64,000 nt of DNA from Prevotella intermedia ATCC 25611 = DSM 20706. GTDB lineage: Bacteria; Bacteroidota; Bacteroidia; Bacteroidales; Bacteroidaceae. Shown here in pieces: positions 27,670 through 34,854 of the stretch. The notes under the pieces were generated by a model. The model was not told the DNA's origin. It made no database searches and saw only the letters and a list, made by a program, of their open reading frames with translations. Positions within the stretch are counted from its first letter, which is position 1; the number at the start of each line of letters is the position of its first letter. The stretch spans positions 186,001 to 250,000 of the forward strand of contig NZ_CP019300.1 of NCBI RefSeq assembly GCF_001953955.1, in the 5' to 3' direction. Both the position numbers and the translations under genes were made by a program.

Positions 27670-28788
27670 GTGATTACAGCAGAACAACTGAAAGATGTGG
27701 TGGCGCGTGTAGATGCCTTGCACCACTATCTCAACATAGATAAGAAGAAAATAGAGTTCGAAGAAGAGCAACTTCGCACGCAGGCACCCGACTTTTGGGA
27801 AGATGCCGACCGTGCAAGGGAGCAGATGAAGAAGGTGAAAGGCATAGAAAAGTGGCTGAAAGGCTACAACAACGTGCGCTCACAAGCCGAAGAACTGCAG
27901 CTTGCCTTCGATTTCTATAAAGACGAACTCGTTACCGAAGAAGAGGTAGACAATGCCTATAAGAAGGTAATAACCGACATCGAGAGTCTGGAACTCATGA
28001 ATATGCTCCGCCAAGAGGAAGACCCTATGGAGTGTGTGATGAAGATTAACTCTGGCGCAGGGGGCACAGAGAGCCAAGATTGGGCTTCTATGCTTATGCG
28101 TATGTATATGCGCTACGGCGAAGCGCACGGCCACAAGGTAACAATTTCGGACATTCAAGACGGCGACGAAGCAGGCATAAAGAGCGTAACGATGAAGTTT
28201 GAAGGCGGAGAATATGCCTACGGATTCTTGAAAAGCGAAAACGGCGTGCACCGTTTGGTGCGTGTCAGCCCTTTCAATGCACAGGGAAAGCGTATGACAA
28301 GCTTTGCCAGCGTGTTTGTTTCGCCGCTCATCGACGATTCCATCGAAGTGTATGTAGACCCTGCACGCGTAAGTTGGGACACCTTCCGTTCGGGCGGTGC
28401 AGGCGGACAGAACGTAAACAAGGTGGAATCGGGTGTGCGTCTGCGCTATCAATACGAAGACCCCGACACGGGAGAGCAGGAGGAAATCCTCATAGAAAAT
28501 ACGGAAACGCGCGACCAACCCAAGAACCGAGCAAAGGCTATGCAGCTCTTGAAGTCGCAATTGTACGACCGTGCGATGAAGAAACGCATGGAGGCGCAAG
28601 CCAAGGTTGAGGCTTCGAAGAAGAAAATAGAATGGGGAAGCCAGATAAGAAGCTATGTCTTCGACGACCGACGTGTGAAAGACCACCGCACAAACTATCA
28701 GACTTCTGATGTAGACGGTGTGATGGACGGCAACATAGACGACTTTATAAAAGCCTACTTAATGGAGTTTCCAGTAGAAGAAGAATAG
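27670..28788 (+). CDS. prfB: Peptide chain release factor 2
   Basis: 372 residues from a GTG at 27670. Recognises UGA and UAA stop codons and triggers peptidyl-tRNA hydrolysis. The codon-reading tripeptide SPF is in RVSPFNAQGKRMTSF, and the catalytic GGQ in SGGAGGQNVNKVESGVRL. The whole protein is in one frame; the CTT-TGA +1 frameshift site found around codon 25 in many prfB genes is absent (the equivalent stretch reads DALHHYLNI). So no frameshift autoregulation is expected. GTG is chosen since no ATG lies in this frame nearer and MITAEQLKD matches family starts. Confidence 0.95.
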   Translation: MITAEQLKDVVARVDALHHYLNIDKKKIEFEEEQLRTQAPDFWEDADRAREQMKKVKGIEKWLKGYNNVRSQAEELQLAFDFYKDELVTEEEVDNAYKKVITDIESLELMNMLRQEEDPMECVMKINSGAGGTESQDWASMLMRMYMRYGEAHGHKVTISDIQDGDEAGIKSVTMKFEGGEYAYGFLKSENGVHRLVRVSPFNAQGKRMTSFASVFVSPLIDDSIEVYVDPARVSWDTFRSGGAGGQNVNKVESGVRLRYQYEDPDTGEQEEILIENTETRDQPKNRAKAMQLLKSQLYDRAMKKRMEAQAKVEASKKKIEWGSQIRSYVFDDRRVKDHRTNYQTSDVDGVMDGNIDDFIKAYLMEFPVEEE

Positions 28789-28878
28789 AAAAGGTGGAGC
28801 TGAAAAACCGATTTTCACCTTATTATATATAATAACCTGCGAGAAGGAACAAAACTTCTCACGTAAAATAATATCATT

Positions 28879-29016
28879 ATGAGCAACAAAAGCAAAATGC
28901 AGAAGAAAGCACGCGAAGCGCGTCAAGAAGAGCAAGCAAAGTCTGTTATCAGGTGGATTGTCATCACGCTTATCATCTTGGCTATCATCTTAATGGCTTG
29001 GGCAATGTATATTTGA
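28879..29016 (+). CDS. 45-residue single-pass membrane protein
   Basis: Reads MSNKSKMQKKAREARQEEQ..., a lysine/arginine/glutamate-rich coiled N-terminus, then one strongly hydrophobic segment (WIVITLIILAIILMAWAMYI) reaching the stop at 29014-29016. The helix would insert with the basic part inside. The next start (29022) is 5 bases after its stop, which supports a real, cotranscribed gene. Function unknown; it is not an obvious toxin. Confidence 0.6.
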   Translation: MSNKSKMQKKAREARQEEQAKSVIRWIVITLIILAIILMAWAMYI

Positions 29017-29021
29017 CAACA

Positions 29022-29522
29022 ATGAGCAGCGGATTAGAAATAGAACGCAAGTTTCTCGTTCATAAAGACATTGATTGGAAGAGTAGGGCGCACAGCGTAA
29101 GCCACATTCAGCAAGGCTATTTTGTGGCTGTAAACACCGTTCGCATACGCATTCGCGATAGCAAAGGCTACCTCACGATTAAGGGAAAATCGAACGACGG
29201 CGGACTTTCGCGCTACGAATTTGAGAAGGAAATAACCCTCGAAGAAGCCCAACAACTTCTTCGTCTGTGCGAGAAAGGCGTCATAGACAAACACCGTTAT
29301 CTCGTGAAAAGCGGCAGCCACACTTTCGAGGTAGACGAATTTCACGGTGAAAACGACGGACTCGTAATGGCAGAAGTCGAACTAAACAGTACAACGGAAA
29401 CGTTTGAAAAGCCCGACTTCATAGGAATGGAGGTTACAGGCGACGCCCGCTTCTACAATCGGCAGATGCGCCACAATCCGTTTAGTGCTTGGAAAAATAC
29501 CTTACCAGCAGAGTACCGATAA
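29022..29522 (+). CDS. CYTH domain protein (triphosphate tunnel metalloenzyme)
   Basis: 166 residues from the ATG at 29022; the frame is open further upstream but the conserved CYTH start, EIERKFLV, comes right after MSSGL. The ExExK motif and alternating charged strands (RIRIRDSKGYLTIKGKS, EFEKEI, EVDEFHGEN, VMAEVEL) form the tunnel that binds triphosphates with Mg. Bacterial members are mostly inorganic triphosphatases or of unknown role; adenylate cyclase is less likely. Its 3' end overlaps the convergent VanZ-like gene by 41 bases. Confidence 0.88.
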   Translation: MSSGLEIERKFLVHKDIDWKSRAHSVSHIQQGYFVAVNTVRIRIRDSKGYLTIKGKSNDGGLSRYEFEKEITLEEAQQLLRLCEKGVIDKHRYLVKSGSHTFEVDEFHGENDGLVMAEVELNSTTETFEKPDFIGMEVTGDARFYNRQMRHNPFSAWKNTLPAEYR

Positions 29523-29874
29523 TCAAAGCGAGGGTAGAGCCCACTATATTGGCAACGAAATCGAGCCATTCGCCATTTCTGTTCCCATTGGTACAATAGG
29601 CTTGCAACACCTCTGTTACACCGCCTAAGAGCGTAGGCAGCAGCCAAATGCCCAAAAACATACCCTTTCGGGTTACGTGCTTGTGGTTGTGGAAATACTC
29701 GTGTGCGATTATCAATCCCAATGCTGCATACAAGCCGATGTGCGCCCACTTGTCTATGAGCGTAATATCCTTTAATGGAGTGTCGGGAATGGCAATCAAC
29801 GAAACGATTAAAATAGCAACCGACATACCTATCGACATCGGAAACTTGCGCAATAACTGAAGAATCTTTTCCAT
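29482..29874 (-). CDS. VanZ family membrane protein
   Basis: 130 residues from ATG at 29874. Four hydrophobic segments, with the family pattern DKWAHIGLYAALGLI in the second, and a HEYFHNHKHVT loop. VanZ-like proteins are small inner-membrane proteins of unclear function (some lower teicoplanin sensitivity). The frame extends 28 codons upstream, but the added part is basic and lacks family similarity. Convergent overlap of 41 bases with the CYTH gene, unusual in this window. Confidence 0.82.
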   Translation of the reverse strand: MEKILQLLRKFPMSIGMSVAILIVSLIAIPDTPLKDITLIDKWAHIGLYAALGLIIAHEYFHNHKHVTRKGMFLGIWLLPTLLGGVTEVLQAYCTNGNRNGEWLDFVANIVGSTLALIIGTLLVRYFSKH

Positions 29875-29966
29875 AAGCCTATTCTGTTTTAATGCAAAAA
29901 TAGCATTTTTTTTGCACTTTTGCATCGTTTTGACTGAATATTTTAAGAATAAACACATCTTATACT

Positions 29967-30953
29967 ATGAATATTCGTGATTTCTTTTACTTGCAGAAGT
30001 CCGATAGAAAGGTAATTGCTTTCTTGCTATGCCTTGCCGTTGCCGTATTGGGAGCAATATTCCTGTTAGGCAACAAGAGCCCTCGCACATTGCTGAACGC
30101 CGCCGACAGCACGGCTTTTGTAGCAGAAAAAGGAGGAAGAATGAACGGTAGGGCAACCGACCTGCGCCACTACGAACTGGAAAACAACAGAAAAGCAGAG
30201 CTGTTCCCTTTCGACCCCAACACAGCCGACAGCGCACAACTGAGCCGTTTAGGGCTTGCGCCTTACCAAATACGCAACATCTACAAATACAGAGCCAAGG
30301 GAGGCGTGTTCCGTTCGCCACAATCGTTTGCCAAAGTCTATGGTCTGACACGCAAGCAGTATCGCGATTTAGAACCCTACATCACCATTGGCGACGACTA
30401 TCAGCCCGCTTTCACGATGGAAACCATACGAGGCTACGAGCGCGAAAGGGCAGCAGAGCAGCGCAAACTGCACGAAGCCTACGAGGCTTACAAGCAGAAC
30501 GATGCGTACAAACCTTACAAGAAATACGACAGAGACACCATTCGCTACCCCATTAAAATAAAGTTGGGCGAGCACATCAACCTCGCCTGTGCCGACACCA
30601 CGATACTGAAGAAAGTTCCCGGCATAGGTTCGGGGTGGGCAAAAGCCATTGTCGGCTATGGCGAACGGCTTGGCGGATATGTCGCAGTGGGGCAACTGAA
30701 AGAGATAGAGGGCTTTCCTATGGAGTCACTGCCTTTCTTTGAAGTCCGCAACGCCCACACCAAGCAACTCAACCTGAACACGCTTTCGGTGTCGCAGCTG
30801 CGTCGCCATCCTTACATAAACTTCTATATGGCACGCCAAATAGCAGAATACAGACGATTAAAGGGCAAGCTAAGCAGTCTGTCGCAACTTCGATTGCTCA
30901 AGGATTTCCCACCCGACATAATCGAAAAATTGCAACCTTATGTTTGTTTTTAG
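29967..30953 (+). CDS. Helix-hairpin-helix (ComEA-like) protein
   Basis: 328 residues. One membrane segment near residues 15-35 (VIAFLLCLAVAVLGAIFLLG), then repeated helix-hairpin-helix units: FDPNTADSAQLSRLGLAPYQ..., INLACADTTILKKVPGIGSGWAKAIV and LNLNTLSVSQLRRHPYINFYMARQI. These are ComEA-type DNA-binding units, here three or four times in one exported protein. In Bacteroidota such proteins are common and their role (DNA uptake or binding) is not settled. Monocistronic; repeat copy 6 begins 76 bases after the stop. Confidence 0.85.
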   Translation: MNIRDFFYLQKSDRKVIAFLLCLAVAVLGAIFLLGNKSPRTLLNAADSTAFVAEKGGRMNGRATDLRHYELENNRKAELFPFDPNTADSAQLSRLGLAPYQIRNIYKYRAKGGVFRSPQSFAKVYGLTRKQYRDLEPYITIGDDYQPAFTMETIRGYERERAAEQRKLHEAYEAYKQNDAYKPYKKYDRDTIRYPIKIKLGEHINLACADTTILKKVPGIGSGWAKAIVGYGERLGGYVAVGQLKEIEGFPMESLPFFEVRNAHTKQLNLNTLSVSQLRRHPYINFYMARQIAEYRRLKGKLSSLSQLRLLKDFPPDIIEKLQPYVCF

Positions 30954-31028
30954 GCGGTCAGAAGAAGCTGATGAATGGAGTTGATTTCCTTTTTCCTGCT
31001 TGCAGACAAAAGCATAAAACAGCCCTTG

Positions 31029-31217
31029 TTTTGTAAAGATTATTTCTTTAGAAAATGGCAATTTCGATTTGGCATTGCGAAAGCGTAGGTTTTGCGTTGT
31101 AAAAGAGCCGCTTTTACCGTGTAAAACCTACGCTTTTAGAATGCAAAACAATAGGTTTTGCAACACGTTGATAACAAGACGATTACACAAGAGATATTCT
31201 TGTGAAAAATATTTACA
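31029..31217 (-). repeat. 189-bp modular intergenic repeat, copy 6 (modules exchanged, Y-X-Y')
   Basis: Minus-strand orientation. Arms are Y and Y' and the centre is X (GCGGCTC), the opposite of the usual order, although linkers ATTC(C/T) and ACGGT keep their places. Flanks are almost identical to those of copy 7, 1.2 kb away. Confidence 0.95.
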
Positions 31218-31380
31218 TTTTTATGACGTACTCTATAAATCATTTTTGCTGATAGATTGGCACACTTTGGAATATTATCAAGATTGTCATAGCATTGTCA
31301 TGGTGGAAAAAGCACTTTCCGAAAAATTAGGAAAGGAGTGACGCAAGAATTGTTAAAAAAACAGATAACTTTAAATATGA

Positions 31381-31412
31381 TTTGGCTATCCGAAATTATT
31401 GATTTACTTTTG
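31381..31412 (+). promoter_or_regulatory. Promoter of the lipoprotein locus
   Basis: TTTG at 31381-31384, 20-bp spacer, TACTTTTG at 31405-31412, a complete match to the consensus. It lies 52 bases before the frameshifted paralogue. Confidence 0.75.
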
Positions 31413-31463
31413 CAATAAATTAATCAATAAAACACTTCTAAAAACAAATTTAAAACTAAAGAC

Positions 31464-31618
31464 ATGAAAAAACAAGATTATTGTTTGGAAGTATATTAAT
31501 GTTCATAACATTGACCTTTACTTCATGTACTGAAAACATTATTATACTTATGCTTATGAAAGCGAGAAGTTTTGGTAAATTAAAGAAGGTCAAAATTAAT
31601 TATATCATAAAAGAATAG
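31464..31618 (+). pseudogene. Frameshifted short lipoprotein gene, paralogue of the next gene's 5' end
   Basis: From the ATG at 31464 the frame stops after eleven codons. With one more A in the run of six A after the ATG it reads MKKTRLLFGSILMFITLTFTSC..., a complete lipoprotein signal with lipobox, then 29 further residues to TAG at 31616-31618, five bases before the next start. DNA similarity to the first 70 bases of the 31624 gene is plain (shared TTTGGAAGTATATTAATG and ...TCATG/CGTGCAAC). Either a decayed duplicate or a gene switched by A-tract slippage. Confidence 0.65.
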
Positions 31619-31623
31619 AAGAT

Positions 31624-32094
31624 ATGAAAAGATTAAAATTATTTTTGGGAAGTATATTAATGCTCGCAGCATTAATCTCGTGCAACAAGTCGGAACTCGA
31701 TAGTTACCCACCTGCATTAAACAAAATACAATTCGAATTATCGACTTCTCAGACAGGTAAAGATACACTTTATGAAAAAAATAAAAAAGATTTTAAGATA
31801 CAACATGTATCGCTAATCAACAAGGCTGATGATAAAATAATTTGTGAAATAAATTCTTTGTCAAAGCAACAACCAAAATTAGAGGCAGGGGGAGTTACGT
31901 ATGGAGAAGTAAAATATGCCGATGGTGAAGTTTCTCTAATTAAAATCTATAATTGGGGAACACTCGAAAAGATTTCTACTAAAGCTCATAAGAAGGCATA
32001 CGCTATGACTTACACAGGCAAAAAACCTGCGGACATGGAGGTGGGCTTAGCTGTTATGGGTGAAAGCGCAGGTATATCTGTATCTATAAAATAA
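31624..32094 (+). CDS. Lipoprotein of unknown function
   Basis: 156 residues. Lipoprotein signal with LISC lipobox (Cys at residue 20: MLAALISCNKSE). The mature part is hydrophilic and beta-rich, rich in Lys, with no recognised domain. AT-richer than its neighbours and bracketed by two direct copies of the 189-bp repeat (copies 6 and 7). A frameshifted partial paralogue sits immediately upstream. These traits suggest an accessory, recently shuffled locus. Confidence 0.72.
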   Translation: MKRLKLFLGSILMLAALISCNKSELDSYPPALNKIQFELSTSQTGKDTLYEKNKKDFKIQHVSLINKADDKIICEINSLSKQQPKLEAGGVTYGEVKYADGEVSLIKIYNWGTLEKISTKAHKKAYAMTYTGKKPADMEVGLAVMGESAGISVSIK

Positions 32095-32162
32095 ACCTCC
32101 ATTGGTACATATCAGCAGTTGGAGAAAAGATGTAAATCAGACTTTCTGCAAATGATAACAAC

Positions 32163-32217
32163 ATCGGGTAGAAGGCAGACACTTATGATTGGTGTTTACT
32201 TACTACCCGATTATCTT
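32163..32217 (+). terminator. Terminator of the lipoprotein gene
   Basis: ATCGGGTAG (32163-32171) pairs with CTACCCGAT (32203-32211), followed by TATCTTTT. The loop has a further weak stem. Confidence 0.6.
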
Positions 32218-32389
32218 TTGAGAGTTTTCTATTTGTCGTATTAAAATTATTTATGCACCAATTACACTACTTTTTGTATGGAGGGTGATTTACTGCATTC
32301 CTAACACTCAAAACGTGGTAACACGGTTATAGGGCAGAATAAATCCTATTCCCACCTATAGCCCAGATTTATACATTAATTCTATTCGC

Positions 32390-32578
32390 TTTTGTAAAGA
32401 TTATTTCTTTAGAAAATGCTAATTTCGATTTGGCATTGCGAAAGCGGCTCTTTTGCGCTGCAAAACCTACGCTTTTACCGTGCAAAACAGCCGCTTTTGG
32501 AATGCAAAACAATAGGTTTTGCAACACGTTGATAACAAGACGATTACACAAGAGATACCCTTGTGAAAAATATTTACA
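32390..32578 (-). repeat. 189-bp modular intergenic repeat, copy 7 (core X-Y-X')
   Basis: Minus-strand orientation. Flanks match copy 6 almost base for base, but all three core slots carry the other module. Left arm G form, right arm C form. Lies between convergent genes. Confidence 0.95.
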
Positions 32579-32604
32579 CTCTTATAGCCTGATTTTTCCT
32601 ACTT

Positions 32605-33309
32605 TTACACCAAATCTTCGTAGGCTTGGTTCATCTCGTTCATCAGCACTTCAAAGTTGTCGGAATTAAGTGCCACACGACGGAAGATAAGTTCCAAGTT
32701 GTCGCCTTCGAGCGAAATGGGTTCTTCGTGCAGCAAAGCCATTGTACCGTGGAGCATCAGACGGAAGACGGTAGCTTGGTGCAGGGTTGCCAACTCTGGG
32801 TTGGCAGCTTTCAGAACCGTGCTGTACGCCATCATCTGCGTGCGCACCATAGAGCGAATGGCAAGGGCTACATCAACCACTTCGGTCGTTTCTGTACCAC
32901 GTTCGTAGTTTTCAAAGAACTCCGAAATAGTTTGCAATCGTCCCGAAAGCAAGGTCGCTATCTGCTGCTGATACTCTTTAATGGCGGTATCGTACACTTC
33001 TTTCGAACCGCAGGCATAGCGGAGAAGTATCTTCGGCGATGTTGAATTACTGAAGTTCCTACGCTTCATATCTTCCGCAACCGCTTCTCCGTCAGCGTAA
33101 TTCAGACGAATGAGAATTGGAAACATCACTGAAACGTAACAAGCCGACAACTTTTCGTAGTTGTCGGCTATTATTTTCTTGTACTCCAAGGGTGTTATGT
33201 CTGTCTTCCCAGGCTGTGTAGCGTCTATCTGACCGCTTACAAAGGCTTGGAAGAATCCCCTTGTCATTGCTGCCACCACCTTGTGGCGGCTAACAGTTGT
33301 TATGCGCAT
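32605..33309 (-). CDS. Hypothetical protein, mostly alpha-helical
   Basis: 234 residues, no signal peptide, no membrane segment. Predicted mainly helical with long amphipathic stretches (YEKLSACYVSVMFPILIRL, KEYQQQIATLLSGRLQTISEFFENYE, VVDVALAIRSMVRTQMMAYS). I do not recognise the family. It follows the S/N/R/G-rich lipoprotein gene by only 12 bases on the same strand, so cotranscription is likely. Confidence 0.65.
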   Translation of the reverse strand: MRITTVSRHKVVAAMTRGFFQAFVSGQIDATQPGKTDITPLEYKKIIADNYEKLSACYVSVMFPILIRLNYADGEAVAEDMKRRNFSNSTSPKILLRYACGSKEVYDTAIKEYQQQIATLLSGRLQTISEFFENYERGTETTEVVDVALAIRSMVRTQMMAYSTVLKAANPELATLHQATVFRLMLHGTMALLHEEPISLEGDNLELIFRRVALNSDNFEVLMNEMNQAYEDLV

Positions 33310-33321
33310 ATCTATTATTTC

Positions 33322-34419
33322 TTATCTGTGTCCTCCGAAAGAACCGTTGTTTTGTGCAGGGCGTTCGATTGTTGGGCGTGGCTGCGGATTAGAACGTGGC
33401 GTGCTGTTGCCAAACGAACTTCTGCTTTCGCTGCTGTTGTTGAACCCGCTGTTCGATGGTGTTGTGGGGCGACGGCTGTCTGAACCAAATGTGTTTGTTC
33501 GGTCGGAGCTGTTGCTTCTGTTATTGTTTCTGCCGAAACCCGACGATTCTAACGTTGTGCCTTGGCGCGAACCACCGAAGCTACTGTTACCGAAATCGGA
33601 ACGTTGAGGTTTCCGCTGTGGTTGAACACCGAATGGGCGACCTTCCATTGAGCTGTTGCCGAAACTTCCTCTGCTGGGTCTTTCGTTGTCGCGGCGTTGG
33701 TTTCCGAACGATGGCTGGCTGCCATTGTTTCCGTTTTGCGGTGTCTGTATGATGCGTGAATCGTTGTTGTTGTAACCTCCGAAACTTCCGCTGTTGCGAT
33801 TAATCACCACTGGCTGCCCTGTGCGTCTGCCAAATCTGCCTGCATAATAGCTGTTGCTGAGCAGGTTTCTGCCGCCACGATAGGTATCGTAGTAAACTGG
33901 GCGTGAGCGATAATAATAGCGTGGGTTGTCGTATCGGCTGTAAATGCTGAACACGTATCTGTTGTCATACCAATAAACAGGGCGATAGAAGTAGTCCATA
34001 TTTACGAAGTAGTTGTATTGAGAAGCATTCAGCACATAGAAAATATCGCTGTTGCGACGTGCCCAATAGTCGCCGTAGATAGAGCGTTCATCGCGCATAT
34101 TGAGCAGATAGTCGAGGTTTATTTCGTAGATAGCCTCGTATTGTGCATCGGTAAGTCCCAATTCGTAAGCCATTTTGTCGGACAAGAACAATGCTTCTCT
34201 GCGCGCTTCTTCGTATCGCATGCCCGAGTAAGCATAGCGACCATCGTAGCCTGAGCCGTAACCTGCATTGTAAATCGTGCCCCCCGACGTATAGATTGTA
34301 CCGCCTGATGTGTAAACTGTACCCGCAGGGGTGCTGTCTATTGCAAGCAAAGTGTCGCACGAGGTGAGGGACATCATCGTTGCGATGGCACTCATAAGGA
34401 AGATATACTGACGTTTCAT
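33322..34419 (-). CDS. Lipoprotein with disordered S/N/G/R-rich C-terminal half
   Basis: 365 residues. Signal peptide ending in the lipobox LTSC (Cys at residue 21). After it come two YTSGGTIY repeats, then a compact Tyr/Arg-rich segment to about residue 180 (YDGRYAYSGMRYEEARREALFLSDKMAYELGLTDAQ..., YYRSRPVYYDTYRGG), and from ~190 a low-complexity tail of SFGN, GFGRNNNRSNSS and SRSSFGNS units that is probably unfolded. The helical middle recalls CpxP/Spy-like or DUF3300-type proteins but I would not assign it. First gene of a two-gene unit. Confidence 0.7.
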   Translation of the reverse strand: MKRQYIFLMSAIATMMSLTSCDTLLAIDSTPAGTVYTSGGTIYTSGGTIYNAGYGSGYDGRYAYSGMRYEEARREALFLSDKMAYELGLTDAQYEAIYEINLDYLLNMRDERSIYGDYWARRNSDIFYVLNASQYNYFVNMDYFYRPVYWYDNRYVFSIYSRYDNPRYYYRSRPVYYDTYRGGRNLLSNSYYAGRFGRRTGQPVVINRNSGSFGGYNNNDSRIIQTPQNGNNGSQPSFGNQRRDNERPSRGSFGNSSMEGRPFGVQPQRKPQRSDFGNSSFGGSRQGTTLESSGFGRNNNRSNSSDRTNTFGSDSRRPTTPSNSGFNNSSESRSSFGNSTPRSNPQPRPTIERPAQNNGSFGGHR

Positions 34420-34795
34420 GACTTTATACTTTTAAATTGTTATACTTATTTTTCATTGTTTATGCTGCAAATATAGCGGTAATTCCCCATACAGCCAAGG
34501 GCGTATGCCTATAATTGGGCGGAAAATCCCTACTCTTTCAAATGTGCGGAAAGTTGTATTGTAATATAAAATCATCTTTTATAGGTATGTAATATTTACA
34601 GTAAACACTCTCTATGCCCTTATTTTGCGGTATTCTTCGTTTTATTTAATACACAGAGATAACTATTCTTGCCCTATCAGTATTATATTGCTACCTTAAG
34701 AAGAATATATAATAACAAATTGACAGAATAAATTCAATAGAATGAAACTAAGGAAAAAGAACACTTTATGACAATATTTTACTAACTTTTAGGTA
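34420..34795. other. AT-rich intergenic region between divergent genes, no gene seen
   Basis: Holds the divergent control regions of the lipoprotein operon (minus) and the TonB receptor (plus). No ORF, RNA gene or repeat copy is supported. The TonB promoter is listed separately. Confidence 0.4.
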
Positions 34796-34826
34796 TTGTC
34801 TGTTGTTTCATAAGTAAATACCTTTG
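34796..34826 (+). promoter_or_regulatory. Promoter of the TonB receptor gene
   Basis: TTG at 34796-34798, 20-bp spacer, TACCTTTG at 34819-34826. Start codon at 34855, leaving a leader of about 22 bases. Confidence 0.65.
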
Positions 34827-34854
34827 CACGCATTAAATTAATATACCATATTAT

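Noticed and set aside
27670..27750. Programmed +1 frameshift in prfB
   Set aside because: The reading frame is continuous through the region where the CTT-TGA slip site would be.
29482..29958. Longer form of the VanZ-like gene starting at 29958
   Set aside because: The extra 28 residues are basic and unlike the family; a plausible -7 box (29895-29902) lies between the two starts.
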